Shown here: positions 1-8,561 of the stretch, in pieces | Numbering within the stretch: position 1 is the first letter of the stretch | How the letters are laid out: each line of letters begins with the position of its first letter | Source of the DNA: Lentisphaerae bacterium RIFOXYC12_FULL_60_16 | Lineage (GTDB): Bacteria; Verrucomicrobiota; Kiritimatiellia; UBA8416; YA12-FULL-60-10 | Direction: 5' to 3' | Length of the DNA: 37,422 nt | Assembly: GCA_001803315.1 (NCBI GenBank) | Contig: MHBQ01000070.1 | Span: forward strand, 1 to 37,422 | Position numbers and translations under genes: made by a program | The notes under the pieces: model-generated | Databases searched by the model: none | Told to the model about the DNA's origin: nothing | What the model saw: only the letters and a program-made list of their open reading frames with translations

Positions 1-1799
1 TAGGCCGGGTTGGCCAGCACATCGGCGATGTCTGCGTTGTGCGATCCAGGAATGCTGTAATCCGTGAACTGTTCCGCCGGGCGGATGTCCACCAGGTCGA
101 ATGATCCAGGCAAGTCCTTGGCAAGTCGCCGCAACTCGTCGGCGGACATGCGGTCGGCAAGCCGGATCGCCCGCTTGGCCGTCGCCGGCCCGACAACCGA
201 TGAACCCACCTCCGCGCCGTACACCGGCAAACCCGCTTCGATCCATGCTTCACTGCCGCCAGCCAACGACGTGACGTTCTGGAATCCCTTGGCTTCGAAG
301 AGACCGATGGCCATGCTGGAACGATACGCGGAGTTGCAGACGGCCACCACCGGCTGGGTGGGATCCAGCTTGGCCGACAGTTCCCGCAGGTGGTTGAGCG
401 GCATATTCACCACATCGCCGATCCGCAGGCCCGTCCATTCGTTCGGCAGGCGCACGTCGACCACGATGGGAGACGTGCCCGCCATCATCTGGGCGTAAAG
501 GTCCGCCGGCTTGATGAAATCCACTTTCTTGGTGGGCAGATTGCCGGCCTTCCAAGTTTCCAGGGTTAGCACGGATGCCCCGTAGCCGATTCGATGAAGC
601 CGGAGCAATGCTTCCTGGGTCTCTTCCTTGCTGCCCACCAGCACCAGCTTGCCGGAAGCTTGGGTAACCCAGGGAACCATGATGCCGACCCAGGTCTCCA
701 GCCTGCCACGCAGTCCAATGTTGACCGAATTGGGGATGTGTTCGGCCGCATACACACCCGCTTCGCGAATATCGGCCAGATAATGCTTGGTCACGTCCGT
801 CAATTCCAGGGTTGGCGTCGTCTCCGCAGGCATCGGCGCATTCCAGTTCACCAGGGACGGGCCCTGACGGTTCATGGCCGCGTTATGTCCAAAGTATTGC
901 GGAGCCTCAGGGAGATCGCGCAGGACCGCCGTAATGAATTCGGTGCGGCTCTTGAGAACGAGGTACGGATTGGACGCGCGTTCCTCTCCGATGGTACTCT
1001 TGGGACTGTCGCGCAAATGCGCACCGCAAAGACTACCCGCACCATGCGCCGGAAGAACCATCACCGAATCATCCAGCTTGGAGAGCTTGTTGACCCATGT
1101 GTCGTATCCCATCGAAGCCAGTGTGGCCGCCGTCATCTTCCCTTCCAGTAAGTCCGGCCGACCGACGCTGCCGATGAACAGCGTGTCGCCGGTGAACAGG
1201 ATCTTGCCGACCTTGTCATCCGCTCCGTCATATACCAGCCCACAGGTGCCGTCCGGTGTATGACCGGGGGTCTCCAGCACCTTGATGACGGCAGTGCCAA
1301 TCTTGAACGTCGAGCCATCCTTCATCGGCTCGATCTTGTAACCCGCGCCACTGGATGCGCTCTGGTAAATCGGGCAGTTGGCGACCCGGACAATTTCCAT
1401 GTGTCCGGCGACGAAGTCGGCGTGGGAGTGGGTCAGATAGATGCCCTTGATCGTCAGGCCATGCTTTGCCGTGTAGTCGAGGTAGAACTGGACGTCCCGA
1501 TCCGGATCAACAATCAGCGCTTCCTTGCCGCTGCCTAGAATGTAAGCGTAGTGTGACAGCACCGGCAGGTTGATTTGCACCACCTCGAACCCGGGAAACT
1601 TGTAGGTATCCACGATCTGGTGCCTGGCTGCGTCATCGCCATGCGTTGCAGACTCGGTATCCTTGATTTTCGACGGATCTGCCGAGAACGCCGTCGATAC
1701 CAGTAGCGCCACAACCGCAGACGCTGCAATCCATGTCGCGCTTTTCATGACGGTCCTCTTGAAGCGTTGTCCGCCCCTGCCGCCTGCCGGCTTCTTCAT
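1..1799 (-). CDS. Exported metallo-beta-lactamase-fold / multi-rhodanese protein, C-terminus cut by window edge
   Basis: The frame is open from an ATG at 1799 to the left edge, about 599 codons, without a stop. An in-frame ATG at 1748 is an alternative; both have purine-rich ribosome sites (AGGAG before 1799, GAGGA before 1748). A hydrophobic stretch after the 1748 Met (WIAASAVVALLVSTAFSA) looks like a signal peptide, so the protein is probably periplasmic. The metallo-beta-lactamase domain follows, with THSHADF, TPGHT, FTGDTLF and LPAHG metal-site motifs. Next comes a rhodanese-like domain with no cysteine in its loop, then one with an active-site loop CNSAYRS, then the start of a third (LVDIRPAEQF) cut by the edge. 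Known relatives include persulfide dioxygenases of the ETHE1/CstB type, which handle sulfane sulfur. Role in persulfide oxidation or sulfur transfer is inferred; the substrate is not shown by the sequence. Confidence 0.85.
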   Translation of the reverse strand, partial: MKKPAGGRGGQRFKRTVMKSATWIAASAVVALLVSTAFSADPSKIKDTESATHGDDAARHQIVDTYKFPGFEVVQINLPVLSHYAYILGSGKEALIVDPDRDVQFYLDYTAKHGLTIKGIYLTHSHADFVAGHMEIVRVANCPIYQSASSGAGYKIEPMKDGSTFKIGTAVIKVLETPGHTPDGTCGLVYDGADDKVGKILFTGDTLFIGSVGRPDLLEGKMTAATLASMGYDTWVNKLSKLDDSVMVLPAHGAGSLCGAHLRDSPKSTIGEERASNPYLVLKSRTEFITAVLRDLPEAPQYFGHNAAMNRQGPSLVNWNAPMPAETTPTLELTDVTKHYLADIREAGVYAAEHIPNSVNIGLRGRLETWVGIMVPWVTQASGKLVLVGSKEETQEALLRLHRIGYGASVLTLETWKAGNLPTKKVDFIKPADLYAQMMAGTSPIVVDVRLPNEWTGLRIGDVVNMPLNHLRELSAKLDPTQPVVAVCNSAYRSSMAIGLFEAKGFQNVTSLAGGSEAWIEAGLPVYGAEVGSSVVGPATAKRAIRLADRMSADELRRLAKDLPGSFDLVDIRPAEQFTDYSIPGSHNADIADVLANPA

Positions 1800-2441
1800 C
1801 GTTTCTCCTCTTGTTATATCTGGCTTCTGCCACATTGCGTCCATCCTCTCGATCCTTGAACCTGCGCGCGTCAACCGCACGGGGCCTCCCTCGCTTACCG
1901 GGGCAAGCCACGTTTGGGCCTGCCGATCCCGTGCGAGGACGCGTGAAGCTGAAAGCCGCCATGTACCTCAATCCGTTGCTGCTCCGGTTGCGCAAATAGT
2001 TCAAACAGACGCCTGGCGGAATCACATCGCGCTGTCCGCGCCATGTGTTGCGCATACGCCAGGAAACAAAGGGTGTCGATCGCCAATTCTCCGGTTTGAG
2101 GCATCGTGGGCATACGGGCGCTATATGGTTCGGTGTTGGGCGATACGCTACGGCAACAAGCCCCCCTGGGCTATGGGGTCAAACCCTACGCGGTGAAGCG
2201 GCTCGTAGTTTGGCCAGCGATTTTGACAAGTCATCCGTCATGGTTTTCGATCCGCCGGAAATTCTCTCGGCAGTCAAAGCGATGGAATCTGCGAAGAATG
2301 CCATCGACAGCGACAATCAATAGCGCGCGGATTCGCGCACCCGAATTCGTTTTCGGTTGATTTCATCCGGCGACTGACCTAGGGTTTGTTTCCGTTTTCG
2401 ATCTCATTAACGCAACCCGCAACTACTGAGGAGACAAAACC
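1800..2441. other. 642-nt divergent intergenic region, no convincing gene
   Basis: This gap separates the leftward MBL/rhodanese gene from the rightward aldolase gene, so it should hold promoters for both. A weak candidate for the aldolase is TTGATT (2357-2362) and TAGGGT (2380-2385) with a 17-nt spacer. On the minus strand TATAAC lies at 1818-1813, very close to the upstream gene's start. A short GC hairpin (GCGCG, 4-nt loop, CGCGC) lies at 2325-2338. A 92-codon open frame at 2045-2323 has no ribosome site and no recognisable domain, so I do not call it. Confidence 0.5.
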
Positions 2442-3386
2442 ATGATGGTTTCAACGCAACCCCTTTTCAAGCATGCCTATGGCAAATACGCAATCGGGGC
2501 GTACAACATCAATAATGCCGAGCAGATCATGGGTCTCTTCAAGGGCAACCTCGACAGCAAGGCGCCGTTTATCATCCAGATTTCCAAAGGCGCCCGCAGT
2601 TACACCGACAAACGCCTGCTGGAAGCCATGATCCGCGCCGCGGATGAAATTTTCCCCGAGGCGGTGTTCTCGGTCCATCTGGACCATGGCGACGAGAAGT
2701 CCTGCATGGATTGCATCGCCAGCGGGTTTTACAACTCGGTCATGATCGATGCCAGCGGCGAACCCTACGAGAAGAATATCGAGATCACCCGCCGCATCGT
2801 GGAAGCCGCCCACAAGAAGGGCATGGCGGTTGAAGCCGAGTTGGGTACCCTGGGCGGTGTGGAGGAGCATGTGTCCGTTTCCGAGGCGGATGCCCACCTG
2901 ACCGACCCGGAACAGGCGGCCGATTTCATCAAGCGGTCCGGTTGTGACAGCCTGGCCTGCGCGTTCGGAACCAGCCATGGCGCCTACAAGTTTGCCGGTG
3001 GCCAGGGCCTGCATTTCGATGTGATCACGGACATCCAGCGCCGGGTTCCCAAGTTCCCGCTGGTCATGCACGGGTCCAGCTCGGTGCCCCAGGACGAGGT
3101 CCAGCGCATCAACGCCGCCGGCGGCAAGATGAAGGGCGCCAAGGGCGTTGACGAGGCCCAGATTTCCAAGGCCGCCACCATGGGCGTGACCAAGGTGAAC
3201 ATCGATACGGACGGCCGGCTGGTCTGGTGCCGGGTACACCGCGAGAGTTTCCGCGACAACCCCGAGAATTTCGACCTGCGGCCGCCGGGAAAAATCTTCA
3301 TGGTCGAATACGCCAAATATATTGCCCACAAGAACATCGTCCTGGGCAGTGCCGGCCAGCTGGATGCCGTCCGCAAGGCCATCTAG
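2442..3386 (+). CDS. fba: Fructose-bisphosphate aldolase, class II
   Basis: Zinc-dependent aldolase of 314 residues that interconverts fructose-1,6-bisphosphate with dihydroxyacetone phosphate and glyceraldehyde-3-phosphate in the cytosol. Class II signatures are present: the HLDHGD segment (catalytic Asp81 and zinc ligand His82), the acidic EAELGTLGG loop (132-139), His179 in GTSHG, His210 in MHGSSS, and the phosphate-binding KVNIDTDGR (251-259). The length is normal for the family. A strong TGAGGAGAC ribosome site lies just upstream; ATG 2445 is a possible second start. The gene is followed 90 nt later by pyruvate:ferredoxin oxidoreductase, which suggests shared expression of sugar and pyruvate catabolism. 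It may also act in gluconeogenesis. A tagatose-bisphosphate aldolase specificity cannot be fully excluded from sequence alone. Confidence 0.93.
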   Translation: MMVSTQPLFKHAYGKYAIGAYNINNAEQIMGLFKGNLDSKAPFIIQISKGARSYTDKRLLEAMIRAADEIFPEAVFSVHLDHGDEKSCMDCIASGFYNSVMIDASGEPYEKNIEITRRIVEAAHKKGMAVEAELGTLGGVEEHVSVSEADAHLTDPEQAADFIKRSGCDSLACAFGTSHGAYKFAGGQGLHFDVITDIQRRVPKFPLVMHGSSSVPQDEVQRINAAGGKMKGAKGVDEAQISKAATMGVTKVNIDTDGRLVWCRVHRESFRDNPENFDLRPPGKIFMVEYAKYIAHKNIVLGSAGQLDAVRKAI

Positions 3387-3404
3387 TCGGCGTAAAAGTT
3401 TGCT

Positions 3405-3430
3405 GGAGGGGTGGCATCAGGCCCCCCTCC
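3405..3430 (+). other. GC hairpin between fba and nifJ
   Basis: GGAGGGG (3405-3411) is complementary to CCCCTCC (3424-3430), giving a 7-bp stem with a 12-nt loop. No T-tract follows, so it is more likely a processing or attenuation hairpin than a full terminator. The function is inferred. Confidence 0.35.
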
Positions 3431-3476
3431 CCTGGTTTGTGTCCGGTTGTATTACCCGAGAGGAGAACGCATCAAA

Positions 3477-6400
3477 ATGAGTCCCAAGGAAGTCAACACC
3501 GTCATGATCGACGGCAACACCGCCGCCGCCAACATCGCGCATGCCCTCAGTGAAGTGTGCGCCATCTACCCGATCACGCCGTCTTCGCCCATGGGCGAAA
3601 CCGCGGACGAACTTAGCGCGGCCGGGATGGCGAACCTCTGGGGCACCATTCCGTCGGTGGTGGAACTGCAATCGGAAGGCGGCGCGGCCGGCGCCCTTCA
3701 CGGCGCCCTGACTTCCGGCGCCATGGTTTCCACGTTCACGGCCTCGCAGGGGCTCCTGCTGATGATCCCGAACATGTACAAGCTGGCCGGCGAATTGACC
3801 GCGACCGTATTCCACGTGTCGGCCCGTTCCCTGGCCTGCCAGGCCCTGTCGATCTTCGGCGATCATTCCGACATCATGTCGGTCCGCCAGACCGGTTTTG
3901 CCATGCTGGGCGCATCAAACATCCAGGAAATCATGGATATGGCGCTGATTTCGCATGCCTCCACCCTGAAATCGCGCATCCCCTTCGTGCACTTTTTCGA
4001 CGGATTCCGCAGTTCCCACGAAGTCCAGAAAATCATCCAGGTTTCCCGTGAAACCATCCGCGCGATGATCGATGAGGATCTGGTGCTGGCCCACCGGGCC
4101 CGCGGTCTGACCCCCGATAACCCCCGCTTGCGTGGAACGTCCCAGAATCCCGATGTCTATTTCCAGGGTCGGGAAACGGTCAACCCCTTCCATCTCGCAA
4201 CGCCGGGGATCGTCCAGGAATACATGGACCGGTTCGCCAAGCTGACCGGCCGGCAGTATCACCTGTTTGATTATGTCGGCGCGCCGGATGCCGAACACGT
4301 TATCGTCATCATGGGATCGGGTGCGGAAGTCGCCCACGAAACCGTCGAGCACCTGGTTGCATCCGGCAAAAAAGTCGGCTGTCTCAAGGTCCGTCTGTAC
4401 CGGCCGTTCGACGTGAAGGCATTTGCGGCGGCGCTCCCGGCAACCTGCAAATCGATTGCCGTCATGGACCGTACCAAGGAACCCGGCAGCATCGGCGAAC
4501 CGTTGTACACCGATGTGCGCACGGCCCTGGGTGAAGCCATCGATGCCGGTTGGCTGGCCTGCAAGTCCTACCCGAAGACCATCGGCGGACGCTACGGACT
4601 CGGTTCCAAGGAATTCACACCGGCCATGGTCAAGGGCATCTTCGACAACCTGGCGGCGAAACAGCCGAAGAACCATTTCACCGTCGGCATCAACGACGAT
4701 GTCAGTCACACCAGCATCGCCTACGATCCGGCCTGGCTGATCGAGCAGCCCGGCACGTTCGAATGCATGTTCTACGGGTTGGGATCCGACGGAACGGTCG
4801 GCGCCAACAAGAATTCGATCAAGATTATCGGCACGGAAACCGACAACTACGCCCAGGGCTACTTTGTCTATGATTCCAAGAAGGCGGGCGCCATCACGGT
4901 GTCGCACCTCCGGTTCGGTCATTCCGAGATCCGGAGCCCCTACCTGTGCACCAAGGCGGATTTCGTCGCCTGCCATAATTTCTCGTTCCTCGAGAAATAT
5001 GACATGTTGGCCAACGCCAAGCCGGGTTCCGTCTTCCTGCTCGCCAGTCCTTACGGGGAGGCTGAAGTCTGGAACCACATGCCGGATGAAATGGCGGCGC
5101 AAATCATCGCCAAGAAGATCCGTTTCTACATCATCGATGCGACCAAGCTGGCCAAGGATCTCGGCCTCGGCGCCCGCATCAACACGATCATGCAGACCTG
5201 TTTCTTCGCGATATCCGGTGTGTTGCCGTCCGACAAGGCCATTGAGTCCCTGAAAAAAGCCATCAAGAAGACGTATGGTCGCAAGGGTGACCAGGTCGTC
5301 AAGATGAACTTCGACGCCGTGGATGCCGCCATTGCGTCCCTGCACGAGGTCAAGGTTCCCGCCAAGCCGGCGGGCAAGACCCGGCGCCCTCCGGTCGTGC
5401 CGGCGGATGCCCCGGAATTCGTCCAGCAGGTGACCGCACGCATCATGAAGCAGGAAGGCGATCAGCTGCCGGTCAGTGCCATGCCCGTGGACGGCACCTG
5501 GATGACCGGAACCACCCGGTACGAGAAGCGGAACATCGCCGTGGAAATCCCGCATTGGGACCCCACCCTCTGCATCCAGTGCGCCCAGTGCTCGCTGGTA
5601 TGCCCGCATGCCGCCATCCGGACCAAGGTCTACGATCCGGCCTGCCTCGCGAAAGCCCCGGCCACGTTCCAGTCGGTCGAGGCCAAAGGCAAGGAATTCA
5701 GCGGTAAGAAGTTCACCGTGCAGGTGGCACCCGAGGATTGCACTGGTTGCGGCGCCTGCGTGGAGCGGTGTCCGGGCCGTGCGAAGGATCCCGCCACCAA
5801 GCAGGAGACCGGTAAGCGCGCCATCATGATGCAGGAGCAGTTGCCCCTGCGCGAGAAGGAAGCCGCCAATTTCACATTCTTCCAGACCATTCCGGAACCC
5901 GATCCGGCCACGATCAACCGGGCCACGATCAAGGGCAGCCAGTTGGTCACTCCCCTGTTCGAGTTCTCCGGGGCGTGTGCCGGCTGCGGCGAAACCGCGT
6001 ATGTCAAGCTGCTGACCCAGTTGTTCGGCGACCGCATGATGGTCGCCAACGCAACCGGATGCTCCTCCATCTACGGCGGCAACCTGCCCACCACCCCGTA
6101 CTGCACGCGGGCGGACGGACGGGGACCGAGCTGGTCGAATTCCCTGTTCGAGGATAACGCCGAGTTCGGGTTCGGCATGCGGCTTGCCGTGGACAAGTTC
6201 AATGTATTTGCCCGCGAACTGATGGGCAAACTGATCGACGGCAGCTGCAAGGATCATGGCATTCCGGTTGAATCGTTGAACGCCATCCTCCATGCTGACC
6301 AGTCCACCCAGGCCGGCATTGAAGCCCAGCGTGTACGGATCGCCGACTTGAAGCAGCAGTTGTCCACATGCAAGTCGGAAACCTGCCGCCAGTTGGTTTC

Positions 6401-7079
6401 CCTCGCCGACTACCTCGTCAAGAAGTCCGTCTGGATCCTCGGAGGGGATGGGTGGGCCTATGACATCGGGTATGGCGGATTGGACCATGTGCTGGCTTCG
6501 GGACGGAACATCAACATCCTGGTACTGGACACGGAAGTCTATTCCAACACCGGCGGACAGGCGTCAAAGTCAACGCCCATGGGCGCGGTGGCCAAGTTTG
6601 CAGCTTCCGGCAAGCCGGTCGGCAAAAAGAACCTGGGCATGATTTCCATGACCTACGGCAACATCTATGTTGCCGCGGTCTCGATGGGAGCCAACCCCAA
6701 CATGGTGGTCAAGGCATTCGCGGAAGCCGATGCGTATGACGGACCGTCCCTGATCATCGCGTATTCCCACTGCATCGCGCACGGAATCGACATGACCAAC
6801 GGACTGCAGTCACAACGTGATGCGGTCAACTCGGGCCATTTCCCGCTGTACCGGTACAATCCTGAACTGACGCGCCAGGGCAAGAACCCCCTGGTTCTTG
6901 ACAGCAAGGATCCGACCATGAAGTTCAGCGAGCACGCCATGAAGGAGAACCGTTTCCAGGTCCTGGCCAAGTCTGACCCGGAAAGCGCCAAGCGCCTGAT
7001 GGGGATTGCGGACATCCAGGTGGCAGCCAATTATGACCTGCTCAAGAAGCTGGCGGCGCTGGAACCCTGCAAAGGCTAG
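3477..7079 (+). CDS. nifJ: Pyruvate:ferredoxin (flavodoxin) oxidoreductase, single-chain
   Basis: A 1200-residue single-chain PFOR, which oxidises pyruvate and CoA to acetyl-CoA and CO2 and reduces ferredoxin. The start at 3477 is preferred to a GTG/ATG 22 codons upstream because AGGAG precedes it and the family N-terminus (NTAAANIAHALSE, YPITPSSPMGE) begins there. Two ferredoxin-type [4Fe-4S] motifs are visible: C699/702/705/709 and C755/758/761/765. Cysteines of the proximal cluster are C834, C837 and C862. The thiamine diphosphate site is GDGW (990-993) through NTGGQ (1024-1028). All expected domains are present and the length is typical. The enzyme is oxygen-sensitive in known cases and implies anaerobic metabolism. 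Reduced ferredoxin is the expected electron donor of the Rnf complex encoded downstream. A perfect hairpin lies just after the gene. Confidence 0.96.
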   Translation: MSPKEVNTVMIDGNTAAANIAHALSEVCAIYPITPSSPMGETADELSAAGMANLWGTIPSVVELQSEGGAAGALHGALTSGAMVSTFTASQGLLLMIPNMYKLAGELTATVFHVSARSLACQALSIFGDHSDIMSVRQTGFAMLGASNIQEIMDMALISHASTLKSRIPFVHFFDGFRSSHEVQKIIQVSRETIRAMIDEDLVLAHRARGLTPDNPRLRGTSQNPDVYFQGRETVNPFHLATPGIVQEYMDRFAKLTGRQYHLFDYVGAPDAEHVIVIMGSGAEVAHETVEHLVASGKKVGCLKVRLYRPFDVKAFAAALPATCKSIAVMDRTKEPGSIGEPLYTDVRTALGEAIDAGWLACKSYPKTIGGRYGLGSKEFTPAMVKGIFDNLAAKQPKNHFTVGINDDVSHTSIAYDPAWLIEQPGTFECMFYGLGSDGTVGANKNSIKIIGTETDNYAQGYFVYDSKKAGAITVSHLRFGHSEIRSPYLCTKADFVACHNFSFLEKYDMLANAKPGSVFLLASPYGEAEVWNHMPDEMAAQIIAKKIRFYIIDATKLAKDLGLGARINTIMQTCFFAISGVLPSDKAIESLKKAIKKTYGRKGDQVVKMNFDAVDAAIASLHEVKVPAKPAGKTRRPPVVPADAPEFVQQVTARIMKQEGDQLPVSAMPVDGTWMTGTTRYEKRNIAVEIPHWDPTLCIQCAQCSLVCPHAAIRTKVYDPACLAKAPATFQSVEAKGKEFSGKKFTVQVAPEDCTGCGACVERCPGRAKDPATKQETGKRAIMMQEQLPLREKEAANFTFFQTIPEPDPATINRATIKGSQLVTPLFEFSGACAGCGETAYVKLLTQLFGDRMMVANATGCSSIYGGNLPTTPYCTRADGRGPSWSNSLFEDNAEFGFGMRLAVDKFNVFARELMGKLIDGSCKDHGIPVESLNAILHADQSTQAGIEAQRVRIADLKQQLSTCKSETCRQLVSLADYLVKKSVWILGGDGWAYDIGYGGLDHVLASGRNINILVLDTEVYSNTGGQASKSTPMGAVAKFAASGKPVGKKNLGMISMTYGNIYVAAVSMGANPNMVVKAFAEADAYDGPSLIIAYSHCIAHGIDMTNGLQSQRDAVNSGHFPLYRYNPELTRQGKNPLVLDSKDPTMKFSEHAMKENRFQVLAKSDPESAKRLMGIADIQVAANYDLLKKLAALEPCKG

Positions 7080-7096
7080 GCGGACCTGTTCGGCTC

Positions 7097-7121
7097 AACC
7101 CCGTTTAAGTAAAACGGGGTT
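7097..7121 (+). terminator. Perfect hairpin after nifJ
   Basis: AACCCCGTTT (7097-7106) and AAACGGGGTT (7112-7121) form a perfect 10-bp stem with a 5-nt loop, 17 nt after the nifJ stop. The tail after the stem is not a long T-run, so terminator strength is uncertain, but position and symmetry fit transcription termination. Confidence 0.65.
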
Positions 7122-7160
7122 GTACCGACAGATTGATACATGACGACATAAGTTTACGGC

Positions 7161-7212
7161 ATGGTAGGGACGGCTCGCCTGCCCTGAGCCCAGTCGAAGG
7201 GCCGAACCGTCC
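7161..7212. repeat. Nested palindromic intergenic element
   Basis: An outer stem pairs GGACGG (7168-7173) with CCGTCC (7207-7212) and continues through one mismatch to TCG (7175-7177) with CGA (7203-7205). An inner stem pairs GCCCT (7181-7185) with AGGGC (7198-7202). The core CCTGAGCCCAGTCGAAGG resembles short dispersed intergenic repeats I recall from environmental bacterial genomes; that resemblance is from memory and unchecked. It lies between nifJ and the ATPase operon. Confidence 0.5.
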
Positions 7213-7353
7213 GCGGATTTTTCTGCGAAAGCGACCTGCCTTTTCCGGAACCTTGCAGGCACGTGGAGTGTGGCCATTCGTGCACAACAGGGGTTGGCAC
7301 ATTCGAACATGAATGGATTCAAACCGGTTTAGACCGGCAAACGGGGGCAACCG

Positions 7354-7965
7354 ATGGCAGACGAATTGAAACACCTCTTGGATCGGATTCAGCAGGACGG
7401 TTTCGACAAGGCGGATGCCGATGCGAAGCAACGGGTTGAATCCGCCACAAAACGCGCGCGTGAAATCATCGCCGAGGCCGAGGTCAAGGCTGCCGCGTTG
7501 CGTAAAACCGCCGAGCAGGATGCCGAAGTGTTTGCCGCCCGGGCCCGCAAAGCCGTCCAGCAGGCCGGTCGCGACGTTGTGCTTTGGGTTGGCGAATCCA
7601 TTCAGCACCTGGCCCGTGAACTGGTTGAACAGGATGTTCGTAAAGATATATCCGGAAACTTGTTACAGGAATTGATACAAACCGCTGTCAACGCCTATTG
7701 CCAGAACGGCGGTGAGGTTCAGGTAAGCGCGGATGACCAGGCAAAATTAAAAACCTGGTTTCAAGCCCGCATGGCGGACGCCCTGAAAAAGGGTGTCCAG
7801 TTGGAAGCGGATGCGAAAATCCAGGCCGGGTTCAAGATCCGGGTTACCGAACAGCATGTGGAACACGACTTCACCGCGGCGGCCATTGCGGATTCGATGG
7901 CCCGTCTGCTTCGCCCGGATCTGGCCAAACTGATCCAGGAGGTTCGTCAGTCGCCGGACGAATGA
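7354..7965 (+). CDS. atpE: V-type ATPase subunit E
   Basis: A 203-residue peripheral-stalk subunit that links the catalytic head to the membrane part of the V-type ATPase. The N-terminal half is a long charged helix (repeated AEAEVKAAALRK-like stretches), as expected for the E subunit coiled coil, and the C-terminal half is the globular part that contacts the head (VTEQHVEHDFTAAAIADSMARLL). A GGGGG-rich site precedes the ATG. It is the first gene of the operon and is followed 27 nt later by the DUF2764 gene, exactly the order found in chlamydial and spirochaete V-ATPase loci. No separate subunit G/H partner, C or F is seen nearby. Confidence 0.88.
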   Translation: MADELKHLLDRIQQDGFDKADADAKQRVESATKRAREIIAEAEVKAAALRKTAEQDAEVFAARARKAVQQAGRDVVLWVGESIQHLARELVEQDVRKDISGNLLQELIQTAVNAYCQNGGEVQVSADDQAKLKTWFQARMADALKKGVQLEADAKIQAGFKIRVTEQHVEHDFTAAAIADSMARLLRPDLAKLIQEVRQSPDE

Positions 7966-7992
7966 GCCGGACAGCTTTCGGAGTGGGATCGT

Positions 7993-8559
7993 ATGGAGTA
8001 TTTCTACTTTGCAGCAACCCTGCCGCGCGTGACGATGGATGATCCGGTTCCCTGGTCCTCTTCGGACCTTCTGGAACAGGCAGCCATGCACCTGTCTGAA
8101 GGAGATCTGTCGGGGTTGAAGGAATTACAGGGTGGCCCAAATACCGTCGCGCAGCATCCCGTGGCACAGCAGTGGTTCGGCCTGGAAGCCGCCATCCGGA
8201 ACGCGATTGTCAGACACCGGAGCGCACGCCGGAAGGTTGATCCCGCTGAATTCATCCATCCCGACACACCGCTGGATACCCGCACCGAACAAATGGTGAG
8301 CGCGGCCTTCACCGCTGCCAACCCGCTGGAAAGGGAGCGGACCCTGGACCGTTACCGCTGGCTCCTGCTGGAGGAGATGGCCGGATCGAACACCTTTTCA
8401 ACGGAAGCCGTGCTGGCCTATGGCATGCGGTTGCGCATCGCGGAGCGGTGGGCCGCTTTTGCCGACGATCCGGGCAGTGCCCTGGCGGATACGATTGTGA
8501 ATCGAGATGCACTCTGGCCCGCCGCCGGCGGGAATATGAATGCGGGAACGGGAGAATAG
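7993..8559 (+). CDS. DUF2764 family protein of the V-type ATPase operon
   Basis: A 188-residue protein starting MEYFYFAATLPRVTMDDP, which matches the characteristic beginning of DUF2764 proteins (Y-F/Y-aromatic, ...LP...DDP). This family sits between subunits E and A in chlamydial and spirochaete V-ATPase operons and has been suggested to stand in for subunit C, though this is not proven. It is largely helical and soluble, with no signal peptide or membrane segment. It lies two nt before subunit A, so the two are probably translationally coupled. Function is inferred from context. Confidence 0.82.
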   Translation: MEYFYFAATLPRVTMDDPVPWSSSDLLEQAAMHLSEGDLSGLKELQGGPNTVAQHPVAQQWFGLEAAIRNAIVRHRSARRKVDPAEFIHPDTPLDTRTEQMVSAAFTAANPLERERTLDRYRWLLLEEMAGSNTFSTEAVLAYGMRLRIAERWAAFADDPGSALADTIVNRDALWPAAGGNMNAGTGE

Positions 8560-8561
8560 GT

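Noticed and set aside
1-1750. Apparent cluster of many short genes at the left end
   Set aside because: All are shadows. The minus-strand frame of the MBL/rhodanese gene is continuous and unbroken to the edge.
2045-2323. 92-codon open frame in the 1800-2441 gap
   Set aside because: No ribosome site, no domain similarity and several overlapping alternative frames.
2451-3329. 292-codon open frame antisense to fba
   Set aside because: Shadow of the aldolase gene, with no domain and no ribosome site.
3915-6488. 857-codon open frame on the minus strand opposite nifJ
   Set aside because: It is exactly antisense to a fully conserved PFOR, has no recognisable domain, and arises from GC-rich codon use.
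8448-8561. 38-codon N-terminal extension of subunit A
   Set aside because: It overlaps the DUF2764 gene in another frame and is not conserved; ATG 8562 begins the family sequence.
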